From: Candidatus Termititenax sp.
Lineage (GTDB): Bacteria > Margulisbacteria > Riflemargulisbacteria > GWF2-35-9 > DYQY01
Assembly (NCBI GenBank): GCA_020719045.1
Contig: DYQY01000002.1
Location: forward strand, 70,360 to 134,359
Length of the DNA stretch: 64,000 bases
Reading direction: 5' to 3'
The notes under the pieces were generated by a model that did no database searches, was not told the DNA's origin, and was given only the letters and a program-made list of their open reading frames with translations. The translations under genes and the position numbers were made by a program. Positions 10,172-18,801 of this stretch are shown one piece after another (position 1 is the stretch's first letter; every line of letters starts with the position of its first letter).

Positions 10172-11651
10172 ATATTTTCACTCTCCTATTAGGCTCTTTA
10201 CCTACACTTTGACTCACAAATCCTTGTGCGAAAATCAACTGATGTTGAAATCTGCGCACAAACGAATTAGCTACCGGCAATTCTATTGGAATTGAAGTTT
10301 TTTTGTATTTCTTAATTGCTGAAAAAACAATATCCTCAGCCTCTTCTGTTTCTGATGAACCACCGATTCTAAAAAAGAATCTTAAAAATTTCGACAACTG
10401 AGGAAAGGTAGAAGACTTAACAGTATGAATAGGAATATCATGTGCCTTCCCATACTTTTCTATTGCCGAACTTCTTTTTAAACTTGACTTAGTAGTCACT
10501 ATAACATCGGCATCTTCTGGTCGATTAACAATAGCACCCGCAAGACCTAAAGAATCAAGAGCTAATTCAAAATTTGCTCTATTAATTGAAAAGATAAAAA
10601 ACTTTACTGCATTACTGTTATCAACTACATCTGTATCTTCTATAGGCAAAATCTCCTCCAACTCAACTGCCAGAGAACCATCTTCCTTAATAATTCTAAT
10701 TTCAGGCGAAACAGGTTTAGACCTCAACATGAAATCTATCTGAGACGCCACATCTTTGTAACAATGAAGATTAGCCCTATCCTTGATCTCAATAACTATA
10801 TCAAAAGTTGGCTTTGCTGCCCTTTCAAGGATAGTCTTCTGCGTTCCTCTTCTTTTTGCTTCTTCGTCACCTAGAGTAGCAGTCTCAATACCACCTATTA
10901 AGTCTGATAAAGTTGGATTCTTAATCAAATTATTAAGCGTTTGTCCATGAGCGGTTGCAATCAGCTGAACGCCTCTTTCTGCAATAGTTCTTGCAGCCTT
11001 AGCTTCAGCCTCTGTACCAATCTCATCTATTATTATTACTTCTGGCATATGATTCTCAACTGCTTCAATCATAACCTGGTGTTGCATATCTACGTTCTTA
11101 ACTTGCATTCTTCGTGCATCACCAATACCAGGGTGAGGAATATCTCCTTCACCAGCAATCTCATTTGACGTATCAACAATAATTACTCTTTTCCCTTTAT
11201 CAGCAAGCAATCTAGCCGACTCCCTTAACTTCGTTGTCTTTCCACTACCAGGCGGACCAAGCAACAATATTGACTGGTCAGTCCCTAATAAATCCTGAAT
11301 AACAGTAGCAGAACCGTAGATTGCCCGACCTACTCTTATAGTTAATCCGATGACAACATCTTGCCTATTTCTAATAGCAGATATCCTATGGAGTGTTCTA
11401 TCTAAACCAGCCCTATTATCAGAAGAAAACATGGCCAATTTACCAACCACAGAATTAATATCCTCCATAGTTGCAACGTGTTCTAACTTATGCGTTTTCT
11501 TTTCTTCTCTAATTTCAATATTTCTTCCAAAATCGATAATTATTTCATCAACCTTAGCTAAATCACACTTCTTTTTGATTATATCAACAATAAATTTAGG
11601 TAATATCTCAAATAACTTATATAAATCTTGTAAGTTTGTTGTGCTTTCCAT
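10152..11651 (-). CDS. AAA ATPase with C-terminal R3H domain (Ycf45/SpoIIIAA-like)
   Basis: This 499-residue protein has an N-terminal helical region, an ATPase core with Walker A GPPGSGKT (132-139), Walker B VIIIDEIG and a sensor-like ATAHGQTLNNL. A C-terminal R3H nucleic-acid-binding domain includes the signature RRFQH in NSFVRRFQHQLIFAQ. This architecture is known from cyanobacterial and plastid Ycf45 proteins and Gram-positive relatives of SpoIIIAA; its role is poorly defined. The gene is embedded between HU and tmk with overlaps on both sides, suggesting a housekeeping nucleic-acid function. Confidence 0.85.
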   Translation of the reverse strand: MESTTNLQDLYKLFEILPKFIVDIIKKKCDLAKVDEIIIDFGRNIEIREEKKTHKLEHVATMEDINSVVGKLAMFSSDNRAGLDRTLHRISAIRNRQDVVIGLTIRVGRAIYGSATVIQDLLGTDQSILLLGPPGSGKTTKLRESARLLADKGKRVIIVDTSNEIAGEGDIPHPGIGDARRMQVKNVDMQHQVMIEAVENHMPEVIIIDEIGTEAEAKAARTIAERGVQLIATAHGQTLNNLIKNPTLSDLIGGIETATLGDEEAKRRGTQKTILERAAKPTFDIVIEIKDRANLHCYKDVASQIDFMLRSKPVSPEIRIIKEDGSLAVELEEILPIEDTDVVDNSNAVKFFIFSINRANFELALDSLGLAGAIVNRPEDADVIVTTKSSLKRSSAIEKYGKAHDIPIHTVKSSTFPQLSKFLRFFFRIGGSSETEEAEDIVFSAIKKYKKTSIPIELPVANSFVRRFQHQLIFAQGFVSQSVGKEPNRRVKIYGKKEL

Positions 11652-11923
11652 TAATTCACAGCTTTCTTTAGTTCGCTTCCTGCCTTAAATCCAACATAAT
11701 TACTTGAAGGAACAATAATCTTATCATGGTTAATCGGGCTCCTACCTTCCCTAGCGTCCCTATGCCTTACCTCAAATGAACCAAATCCTACAATACCAAC
11801 AGACTCACCTCTACGAAGAGAATCAATTATTTCATCGAAACATACCTCAACCAATAAAGAGACATCCTTTTTTGAAATATCAACCCTTTCAGTAATCCTA
11901 TCTATCAATACCTTTTTATTCAT
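11651..11923 (-). CDS. HU family DNA-binding protein
   Basis: The 90-residue protein is a standard HU/IHF-type nucleoid protein. It has an N-terminal two-helix dimerisation region (MNKKVLIDRITERVDISKKD), the GFGSFEVRHRDAREGRSP hallmark (VGFGSF with the arm-base RxxRxGRxP) and the C-terminal VGFKAGSELKKAVN. The arm lacks a canonical Asn-Pro at its tip; IVPSSNYVGF is present. It overlaps recR (8 nt) and the R3H gene (1 nt, TAATG). Confidence 0.93.
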   Translation of the reverse strand: MNKKVLIDRITERVDISKKDVSLLVEVCFDEIIDSLRRGESVGIVGFGSFEVRHRDAREGRSPINHDKIIVPSSNYVGFKAGSELKKAVN

Positions 11924-12521
11924 TTAAATGTTTCCTTCCCTCAAAGGCCTTATGCAACGTTAAATGGTCTGCCCATTCAAGCTCACCACCAACAGGGATA
12001 CCATAAGCGAGCTGTGTAATCTTAAGATTAAAAGGTGCTAGTAAACGCTTTAAATATAAAGCAGTTGTTTCACCTTCAACTGTTGGCTTAATTGCAAAAA
12101 TTATTTCATCAAAACTATCATCTTCTAACCTATGAAGTAGTTCTCTAATCCTCAAACTATCTGGACCAATACCATCTAACGGAGATATAACGCCTCCCAA
12201 GACATGATACATGCCCTTATATTTACCCATACCTTCAACTGCGAGGAGATCTTTCTGATCACTGACAACACAAAGTTTCTTATGATCCCTTGTTTTATCG
12301 TTACAAAGAGAACAACCATCTTCTACATTCATAAAACTATAGCAACATTCACAGTAGGAAACTTTATCTCCAATTTCCTCAATCATTTTTGCTATAGATT
12401 TAACTTCATCCTTTGGAAGACTTAATAAATAAAAAGATAATCGCTGAGCTGTTCTTTTGCCAATGCCTGGCATCTTAGAAAATTCATGGATTAAATCACC
12501 TAACGGATTAGTATATTCCAA
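11916..12521 (-). CDS. recR: Recombination protein RecR
   Basis: RecR works with RecO (and RecF) to load RecA at gaps. The 201-residue protein has the helix-hairpin-helix start (LIHEFSKMPGIGKRTAQRLSF), a four-cysteine zinc finger (CECC ... CSLC) and a Toprim domain (LCVVSDQKDLLAVEGMG ... GGVISPLDGIGPD). The start appears to be TTG at 12521, with GGGA shortly before it, immediately after the ybaB stop. ybaB-recR is a conserved bacterial pair; dnaX, often upstream, is not here. Confidence 0.95.
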   Translation of the reverse strand: MEYTNPLGDLIHEFSKMPGIGKRTAQRLSFYLLSLPKDEVKSIAKMIEEIGDKVSYCECCYSFMNVEDGCSLCNDKTRDHKKLCVVSDQKDLLAVEGMGKYKGMYHVLGGVISPLDGIGPDSLRIRELLHRLEDDSFDEIIFAIKPTVEGETTALYLKRLLAPFNLKITQLAYGIPVGGELEWADHLTLHKAFEGRKHLNE

Positions 12522-12522
12522 T

Positions 12523-12810
12523 CTATCCCAACCCCGGAATATTTAATCCTTGGAATTGACCAGCAGACTTCATAGTGACTTCCTGAAATGCCTTGTTAAC
12601 AGTTTCTTTTATCAAATCAGCAGCTTTTCTTGGGTCCAAACCCTCTGCAATCTTTAAATCCTTTATCTTCATTTCACCCGTCATAACAACAGTAACTTCA
12701 TTGTTTCTAGAACTCACTTCAATACTAATCTTCTTAAGTTCTTTCATCTGCTTACGAAGATCACCTAATTGTTTCATCATATCGCCCATGTTACCCATAT
12801 TTCCAAACAT
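12523..12810 (-). CDS. YbaB/EbfC nucleoid-associated protein
   Basis: The 95-residue protein matches the YbaB/EbfC family of small dimeric DNA-binding proteins. It has a Met/Gly-rich N-terminus (MFGNMGNMGDMMKQLGDL), a coiled-coil helix (KQMKELKKI) and the strand EVTVVMTGEMKIKDLKI followed by PRKAADLIKETVNKAFQ. It is first of a long minus-strand cluster. A GGAGGT lies 7 nt before the ATG and a TATAAT promoter element about 35 nt upstream. Confidence 0.93.
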   Translation of the reverse strand: MFGNMGNMGDMMKQLGDLRKQMKELKKISIEVSSRNNEVTVVMTGEMKIKDLKIAEGLDPRKAADLIKETVNKAFQEVTMKSAGQFQGLNIPGLG

Positions 12811-12844
12811 ACAATACCTCCAAAATTAATTATAAATTAATACT

Positions 12845-12873
12845 ATTATAGCTTTTTCAATGAAAAAATTAAA
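12845..12873 (-). promoter_or_regulatory. Promoter upstream of ybaB-recR cluster
   Basis: Minus-strand TATAAT (12845-12850) is preceded at 17 nt by the weak -35 TTTAAT (12868-12873). The predicted leader of about 28 nt includes the GGAGGT of ybaB, so this is a conventional leadered promoter. Confidence 0.5.
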
Positions 12874-12912
12874 ACACAAATATATGTAGAAAATACGATA
12901 GGTATAATTAAA

Positions 12913-13743
12913 TTAACTAGACTTAACGCTTTCAAGTAGCATTGAAAATCTATTAAGTATCACACCTGATGATTCAATTATCTTCTTATCTTGCATACCT
13001 AAAATCCTATAAGCGGTTTGCTTAATACTATTGCCTACCTTAGTCTTAGAAAACGCAAAAGAGACTGGCGATCTTTTTTGAATAGACTCTTTTACTGTGA
13101 GAGGATCGTCTAAAATAAACCCATAATTCTTTAATGTGTATTTAAGAAATTTCTCAGCTGCCATATTTAGTTTTCTAAAAACAGCATCAGCTTCAGTAAC
13201 ATTTCTAACTCTATTTATTACAACACCGATATCGTCAGACTTACCGTTTGTCTTAATAACTTTAATAATAGCATAAGCATCTGAAAGTGAAGTCAAGTCT
13301 GGAGTAGCCACAACTATTGTTCTGTCAGCTATTGAAATTAACTTCATAACATTATGAGACATTCCTGCCTCAGTATCTAGCACAATCAAGTCATATTCTG
13401 AATCCAATAAATTTAACTGACTCATGAGTCCATGTCTCTTCTGATGAGAAATATTAGAAAGCTTAAATATTCCAGAAGCACCAGGAATAATATCAATGCC
13501 TCCCGGACCCTTAATTATAATTTCTTTCAATGTTTTCTTACCTTCAACAACATCCATAATGTCATAATCAGGATAAACGCCAGTTACTATATGAACATTG
13601 GCCATTCCTAGGTCACCATCAAGCACTAGCGTTTTCTTACCTAAAAGAACTGCTTCAATAGCAAGGTTTACGGAAAATAATGTCTTACCAACACCACCCT
13701 TACCACTTGTAACTGCTACTATTTCTGCTTTTTTGGAGCCCAT
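12913..13743 (-). CDS. flhG: MinD/ParA-type ATPase FlhG (flagellar number regulator)
   Basis: The 276-residue protein is a deviant-Walker ATPase: GKGGVGKT (14-21), LVLDGDLGMANVHI and YDLIVLDTEAGMSHNVM. The DLGMAN segment is typical of FlhG/YlxH, which sets flagellar number and placement with FlhF. The ATG at 13743 is chosen because GGAGGG lies 4-5 nt upstream and the TATAAT promoter (13801-13806) lies inside the longer reading frame, ruling out earlier starts. It sits beside the flagellar operon but has its own promoter. flhF and flhA are not in the window. Confidence 0.85.
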   Translation of the reverse strand: MGSKKAEIVAVTSGKGGVGKTLFSVNLAIEAVLLGKKTLVLDGDLGMANVHIVTGVYPDYDIMDVVEGKKTLKEIIIKGPGGIDIIPGASGIFKLSNISHQKRHGLMSQLNLLDSEYDLIVLDTEAGMSHNVMKLISIADRTIVVATPDLTSLSDAYAIIKVIKTNGKSDDIGVVINRVRNVTEADAVFRKLNMAAEKFLKYTLKNYGFILDDPLTVKESIQKRSPVSFAFSKTKVGNSIKQTAYRILGMQDKKIIESSGVILNRFSMLLESVKSS

Positions 13744-13800
13744 TTTACCCTCCTTCATTTCACTGATATCACCACTAGTTGTAAATGTAAACATATCCAT

Positions 13801-13829
13801 ATTATACACACCACAGGTAGAGTAATCAA
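13801..13829 (-). promoter_or_regulatory. Promoter of flhG
   Basis: Minus-strand TTGATT (13824-13829), 17-nt spacer, TATAAT (13801-13806). It abuts the opposing promoter of the acetyltransferase gene: the two -35 elements are only 6 bp apart, so the promoters may compete for polymerase. Confidence 0.7.
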
Positions 13830-13835
13830 GCGTGA

Positions 13836-13864
13836 TTGTCAAAAAAAAAAAATTGTTTTATAAT
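13836..13864 (+). promoter_or_regulatory. Promoter of GNAT gene with A-tract spacer, leaderless geometry
   Basis: TTGTCA (13836-13841), a 17-nt spacer and TATAAT (13859-13864) end 6 nt before the ATG at 13871. The spacer contains most of a 12-A homopolymer (13841-13852). Length change in that tract by slippage would alter -35/-10 spacing. Confidence 0.75.
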
Positions 13865-13870
13865 GAACTA

Positions 13871-14338
13871 ATGGTCAATAAAAACATTGTAATAAAAAAA
13901 GCAAAAATAGCAGATGCAACTGCTATAAAATCAATACTAGACGAGTACGCTAATCAGCGAAAACTACTCGCCAGATCACTTCAATATATTATTGAAAATA
14001 TCAGAGAATTTCATCTTGCTACAATTGATAATGAAGTTATTGGAACTTGCGCCTTAAAAGTGTCTACAGTTGACCTAGCTGAAATCAAATCACTAGCAGT
14101 TAAAGAGGCTTACATGAAAGAAGGAATTGGCTCAAAACTCATAGAAGCTGTATTATCAGAAGGAAAAGACCTTGGCGTAAAGGAATTTTTCGCCTTAACA
14201 TATGTGCCTGATTTCTTCTACAAAAAAGGATTCATAATGATTCAAAAGGAAGACCTACCACACAAGATTTGGACAGAATGCGTCCATTGTCCATTCTTCC
14301 CAAACTGTAACGAAACTGCTGTTATCTTAAAAAACTAG
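13871..14338 (+). CDS. GNAT family N-acetyltransferase (ArgA/YhfO-like)
   Basis: The 155-residue protein is a single GNAT domain. Its acetyl-CoA motif is LAVKEAYMKEGIGSKLIEAVL (motif A, with Q/RxxGxG replaced by KEGIGS), preceded by EVIGTCALKV. The final segment FFYKKGFIMIQKEDLPHKIWTECVHCPFFPNC, with a Cys pair, resembles N-acetylglutamate synthase-type acetyltransferases, which would fit the arg genes nearby, but substrate is unproven. The ATG at 13871 is set by a promoter ending 6 nt upstream. The 3' end overlaps fliI by 4 nt in convergent orientation. Confidence 0.82.
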   Translation: MVNKNIVIKKAKIADATAIKSILDEYANQRKLLARSLQYIIENIREFHLATIDNEVIGTCALKVSTVDLAEIKSLAVKEAYMKEGIGSKLIEAVLSEGKDLGVKEFFALTYVPDFFYKKGFIMIQKEDLPHKIWTECVHCPFFPNCNETAVILKN

Positions 14339-15780
14339 AAGTCATCAAAATCAATATCATCAAAGTCTAAATCTCCACCCAAAAGATCATCATCAACTTG
14401 TTTGCTTACTGTCTCTGGAGCTTTAGAGAAGGTTGAGGTCACAACCCCTCCACCTTTACCCATAATCGAGGTTATCTGATTGATAGTTTCTTTGAAAGGA
14501 TGATTCTCATATGTGCCTTGCCTCAAAAATTGATTTATAGGATCTATCTTGTCAATTGCCCAATCTATCTTTGGATTACTTCCCTTCACATAAGCACCAA
14601 TATTAATTAAGTCCTCTGCTTCAGAATATCGAGCCAAAGCCTCTCTAAGCAATCCTGCTGCCCTAACATGATCCTCACTATTAATCGAAGTAAATAAACG
14701 GCTTACGCTTGCATTTACATCCACCGATGGAAAATGATTCTTTGCAGCAATATCACGAGAAAGGATTACGTGACCATCTAAAATCCCTCTAGCTGTGTCG
14801 GCTATTGGTTCGTCCATGTCACTTCCTTCAACAAGAACAGTATATATAGCAGTTATCGTCCCAACAGGCGCAGTACCAGTTCGTTCCATTAGTCTAGGCA
14901 TTAAAGCAAAAACAGAAGGAGGATAACCTTTAGTTGTTGGTGGCTCACCAGTCGCTAAACCTACTTCACGCTGAGCCATTGCGTACCTTGTCGTACTATC
15001 CATCATAAACAAAACATTCTTGCCTTGATCACGAAAATACTCAGCTATCGCAGTACCAACCAATGCTCCTTTTAAACGAATAAGCGGTGGTTTATCTGAT
15101 GTAGCTACAATAACAACAGAACGCTTCAAGCCCTCTTCACCCAAGGACTCTTCTATAAAATCCCTAACTTCACGCCCTCTTTCACCAACCAATGCGATTA
15201 CAGACACATCAGCAGTAGACTGCCTCGCCATTTGTCCCATAATTGTTGACTTACCAACACCAGAACCTGCAAAAATACCAATACGCTGGCCTTTGCCAAA
15301 AGTCAAAAGACCATCAATTACTCTTATACCTGTCTGGAGAACTTCCTTTATTCTTGGTCTTTTGACAGGGTCAGGAGGATTATTATCCAAAGGATACTCA
15401 GTTTCAAAAGATAATGGACCTAACCCATCGATTGGATCACCCAATCCATCTAAAACTCTACCAAGCAATCCTTTCCCAACCTTTACCATAAGTGGCTTGC
15501 CAGTCGAATAAACCAAACTTCCAGGACCAATTCCCTCAATTGGACCAAATGGCATCAACAATACACGATTTTCATTAAACCCAACAACTTCGGCCCTTAA
15601 CTCATTGTTTTTTGATACCTGAATTAAACAAACATCTCCAACTTTTGCGCCTTGCAAATGAGCCTCTATTACAAGACCTACAACCTCTACAACTTTACCC
15701 ACTATCTTATGGAGTGGCTCCATCTTCTCAATCTCTTTAATATACTTAGAAAAATTTACTGACTCGTTATTCGTCATCAT
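14335..15780 (-). CDS. fliI: Flagellar export ATPase FliI with acidic C-terminal tail
   Basis: FliI is the F1-beta-like ATPase powering entry of flagellar subunits into the type III export gate. The 481-residue chain has an N-terminal barrel, Walker A AGSGVGKST (171-179), VIALVGERGREVRDFIEE and the MDSTTRYAMAQREVGLATGEPP catalytic block. The last 40 or so residues form an extension ending in a strongly acidic D/F-rich tail (DLDFDDIDFDDF) not usual in FliI, which is typically about 440 residues. It overlaps fliH by 14 nt and is last in the flagellar operon. Confidence 0.95.
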   Translation of the reverse strand: MMTNNESVNFSKYIKEIEKMEPLHKIVGKVVEVVGLVIEAHLQGAKVGDVCLIQVSKNNELRAEVVGFNENRVLLMPFGPIEGIGPGSLVYSTGKPLMVKVGKGLLGRVLDGLGDPIDGLGPLSFETEYPLDNNPPDPVKRPRIKEVLQTGIRVIDGLLTFGKGQRIGIFAGSGVGKSTIMGQMARQSTADVSVIALVGERGREVRDFIEESLGEEGLKRSVVIVATSDKPPLIRLKGALVGTAIAEYFRDQGKNVLFMMDSTTRYAMAQREVGLATGEPPTTKGYPPSVFALMPRLMERTGTAPVGTITAIYTVLVEGSDMDEPIADTARGILDGHVILSRDIAAKNHFPSVDVNASVSRLFTSINSEDHVRAAGLLREALARYSEAEDLINIGAYVKGSNPKIDWAIDKIDPINQFLRQGTYENHPFKETINQITSIMGKGGGVVTSTFSKAPETVSKQVDDDLLGGDLDFDDIDFDDF

Positions 15781-16762
15781 CAGTTAGAAAATCGAAATTA
15801 TCAACACCAAGACTGTCACCAAAAGACAATAAGTCATCATTGTCTTTAAATATATCATCAGAGGTTGGCACTGTTGCAGCTATTTCTTCAGCAACTTTTG
15901 TATCCATTAGTGCAGGTTTATCGCAATCCTTAATACTACAAATTAAATCCTTAATACTCTGCATTTTTGATTCTATTCTTGAGTCTATTATTCCAAAATT
16001 AGCTTCTATTAAACAACCACCCTGAGAAACATCAGCATCTCCTACTATTTTACACTCTTTAATTGACATAAACTCAGACAATAGCTTTGCCTTATTATCT
16101 TCCAAATGTTGAACATTTTCTGGATTTACCTTAATGGTTAAGTCATGACCACTTGTAACAGGCACCAAGGCTTCTCTAACAACTTCAAGCATAATGTTTT
16201 TATCTATCTCAATAGAACGAGACAATAACTTCTTAACAATAACATCTAACAAAGCTATTAAATATGGCTCTGTATTAGTAAGAATTTCTTTTTTATATTC
16301 ATCAAGCTCTTTAAACTTATTAATTAACCCATATAAGGCATCTTCATAATTCTTCCTTGCTTTATCGTGATCTGCTCTACCCTGTGCCTCTCCCTTAACT
16401 AAACCATCCGCAATTCCTTGATTATTACCTTTTGCATAGCCCTCATCATAGGCATCCTTTATTACCCTTTGTTTAGTTGCTTCAATATCAGAAAAAAAGG
16501 ACTGTTTTTCCTTTTCAACATTACGTATTTTTTCATCCAAAGCCATTTCTTTACTAATTAGATTTTCTTTTTCTTTCTCTAAACTTAACCTATATGCTTC
16601 GGCTTCCTTCATTAGCTCATTCTTAAGTAAACGAATCTCTTCCTCAATCTTATCTTTAGGGATACATAAATCTAACTTAAACTTTTGAGAAGAACTTTTT
16701 AAAATTGAACGGTCAACATGTTCTTTACCGTAATTCAATTGGTTTTTTTTAATTAAAGCCAT
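15767..16762 (-). CDS. fliH: Flagellar assembly protein FliH
   Basis: FliH is the stator-like regulator of FliI. The 331-residue protein has a long charged coiled-coil (about 35-135), a Gly-repeat segment GYAKGNNQGIADGLVKGEAQG typical of FliH GxxxG helices, and a C-terminal V-ATPase-E-like domain (IALLDVIVKKLLSRSIEIDKN ... DADVSQGGCLIEANFGIIDSRIE). A C-terminal extension ends in the acidic NFDFLTDDDE, echoing the FliI tail. It is flanked by the short FliG-like gene and fliI, as expected. Confidence 0.9.
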   Translation of the reverse strand: MALIKKNQLNYGKEHVDRSILKSSSQKFKLDLCIPKDKIEEEIRLLKNELMKEAEAYRLSLEKEKENLISKEMALDEKIRNVEKEKQSFFSDIEATKQRVIKDAYDEGYAKGNNQGIADGLVKGEAQGRADHDKARKNYEDALYGLINKFKELDEYKKEILTNTEPYLIALLDVIVKKLLSRSIEIDKNIMLEVVREALVPVTSGHDLTIKVNPENVQHLEDNKAKLLSEFMSIKECKIVGDADVSQGGCLIEANFGIIDSRIESKMQSIKDLICSIKDCDKPALMDTKVAEEIAATVPTSDDIFKDNDDLLSFGDSLGVDNFDFLTDDDE

Positions 16763-16763
16763 G

Positions 16764-17288
16764 TTATGCCTTATTCGCTTGCTTAATTAAGTGCTTTATC
16801 TTATCAATAAACTCTTTCTTTACTTTACTCTCTATACCCTCAAGAATAGCTGTTTTCTGAAAATCCTTAACAATACTAATCCCATCCTTTTCAAGCATCT
16901 CAATTAATGATTCTTTTCTATCATCATTAAAGAAACCTACCAAGAAACTCTGAAATATAGTTTTCTCCTGTTTCAACACTCTACAGGCATATACCAACTC
17001 AACCTTAGCAAAAAATTCATCACCATCTAAATCTAAAATACTCACTACTTTTTCAGGTAGTAATTCTTCTTCCTCAAGATCAATATCAAGCAAATCTTCA
17101 TCTTTCAATATATTATCTAAAACAAAAGAATCAATGTCATCTGGTAAAGGAATTTGACCAACATAAGGCAATATCTCGTCTTGTACTTTCTCAAAAACAT
17201 CTGAGGGAAGCTTCTTTAAAATATTATCAGAAAATACTTCACCTAGCATTGTAAAAACTAATATTGTTTTTTGTTTATTATTAAACAT
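16764..17288 (-). CDS. Short FliG-like protein (N-terminal domain only)
   Basis: This 174-residue protein occupies the fliG slot between fliF and fliH. Its start, KTILVFTMLGEVFSDNILKKLPSDVFEKVQDEI (residues 6-38), resembles the FliG N-terminal domain that binds FliF. The middle is highly acidic (DEDLLDIDLEEEELL) and I cannot find the FliG middle-domain EHPQ motif or the C-terminal charged torque helix; full FliG is about 330 residues. Either a separate full FliG exists elsewhere or the rotor is unusual. The assignment rests on position and weak N-terminal similarity. It overlaps fliF by 8 nt. Confidence 0.6.
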   Translation of the reverse strand: MFNNKQKTILVFTMLGEVFSDNILKKLPSDVFEKVQDEILPYVGQIPLPDDIDSFVLDNILKDEDLLDIDLEEEELLPEKVVSILDLDGDEFFAKVELVYACRVLKQEKTIFQSFLVGFFNDDRKESLIEMLEKDGISIVKDFQKTAILEGIESKVKKEFIDKIKHLIKQANKA

Positions 17289-18792
17289 CAGTATTCCTAA
17301 TCCATTTAATTATTCTTTTAATTACAATATCCTCATTATTATTAACAAATGATCTAAATTTCTCTAAAGAAAAATCCACATCCTCTTCACGTGACTCAAT
17401 TTCAGCAACTGGACCTTCTTCATCTTGAGGTACACTCAACTGTTCATCATTACTTTTATTAGAAAAAATAAAATAAACAACAATAACCACACCAATACCA
17501 AGAATTACAACACCAAACAGAATCATAATAAAAACATTATTCTTGCCCTTATTCTGACCATAGCTTTGCTCTACATTATCAATTATTTCCTCAGGCTCAG
17601 GACGAGAATCAAGATAATTATCCGTAGCTTCTATGTGAACAAAAGGCATTAACTCAATTACAATACTATCTCTGCCTGACTTATAATCAACAACAGAAGC
17701 AACTAACTGAAAGGTGCTTTGCTTAATGCTTTGATTAAAATTCAAAGATAAACTTGAGTTATCTAATATTATAGCAATATTAATTTTATCTATATCAAAA
17801 GGTGTACTTTCTTTATATGATTCAGTAAGTGCAACAGTTGTATAAACCATGTACCTGCCTACCGGATAAAGAGTCTTCAAAACATCCTTAACCTTAGTCG
17901 TATAAGTATTTTCATAGTTCTCTTTAAGCTCTTTCTTGAATTTTAATAATAACTCTAATGGTGATGATTCATCTGAACTACTAACTCTCAACAACTTAAC
18001 AACATCATCAAGCTCAGTGTTCTCAGCGCTTTTTACAAACTTAGCACTCAAAATATTCCCTTTATTATCAATAACTGCAACATTCTCAGGCGGAAGATTC
18101 TCAACAGAACTAGCAACCAAATGCATAATACCCTTAACTTGCGCGTCAGTAACTTCAGCATTCTCTGCTATATTCAAGATTACAGACGTGGAACCTGGAA
18201 CTTTCTCACCAAACAATGTTTTTTCTGGCATTACAATTTGAACCCTAGCACTGTTTATGTTTTCCATAGTGGAAATAATTCTTGATAACTCTCCACTAAC
18301 AGCCCTTATATACTTTATTCTTCTATCATAGTCTGTCGCACCTAACCCTGCTGATTCATCAAATATCTCAAACCCAACGATTCCACCTTCTGGCAGACCA
18401 AGTTGGGCAAGTTTGAGCTTTACTTCATCAGCATACTCTTTTGGCACAGAAATATTAACAACTCGGCCATCTTTAATAGACTCAAAAGGGATATTTTCAT
18501 AGCTCAATACTTTTCTTATCTGAGCTGCATCCATAGGAGTTATTTCTTCAAACACTGGAACATATTTATATTTCTTTTCAGAAACCTTAGTTTTTGACTC
18601 TTCTAAATTCTTAGAGGAATTATGCCTTACATAAAATCCAACGCCGATTGCAACCAGCACCAGTACAATAAAAATTGCAAGACCAACTTGAACCCATCTA
18701 TTTGACAGGAACCCTAAAAATGACGACCCTCGACTTCCTTCTCCAACTTCTAAAGGGGCATCTTCAACATCTTGTTCATTTACCTCTACCAT
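17281..18792 (-). CDS. fliF: Flagellar MS-ring protein FliF
   Basis: FliF forms the inner-membrane MS ring on which the rotor and export gate assemble. The 503-residue chain has a first membrane helix at about 30-50 (WVQVGLAIFIVLVLVAIGVG), the periplasmic ring-building motifs (GLPEGGIVGFEIFD; YDRRIKYIRAVSGELSRIISTMENINSARVQIVMPE), a second helix near 425-450 and a C-terminal cytoplasmic segment ending FSLEKFRSFVNNNEDIVIKRIIKWI that would bind FliG. It is slightly shorter than usual (about 530-560). Confidence 0.95.
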   Translation of the reverse strand: MVEVNEQDVEDAPLEVGEGSRGSSFLGFLSNRWVQVGLAIFIVLVLVAIGVGFYVRHNSSKNLEESKTKVSEKKYKYVPVFEEITPMDAAQIRKVLSYENIPFESIKDGRVVNISVPKEYADEVKLKLAQLGLPEGGIVGFEIFDESAGLGATDYDRRIKYIRAVSGELSRIISTMENINSARVQIVMPEKTLFGEKVPGSTSVILNIAENAEVTDAQVKGIMHLVASSVENLPPENVAVIDNKGNILSAKFVKSAENTELDDVVKLLRVSSSDESSPLELLLKFKKELKENYENTYTTKVKDVLKTLYPVGRYMVYTTVALTESYKESTPFDIDKINIAIILDNSSLSLNFNQSIKQSTFQLVASVVDYKSGRDSIVIELMPFVHIEATDNYLDSRPEPEEIIDNVEQSYGQNKGKNNVFIMILFGVVILGIGVVIVVYFIFSNKSNDEQLSVPQDEEGPVAEIESREEDVDFSLEKFRSFVNNNEDIVIKRIIKWIRNTDV

Positions 18793-18801
18793 ATTTACTT
18801 A

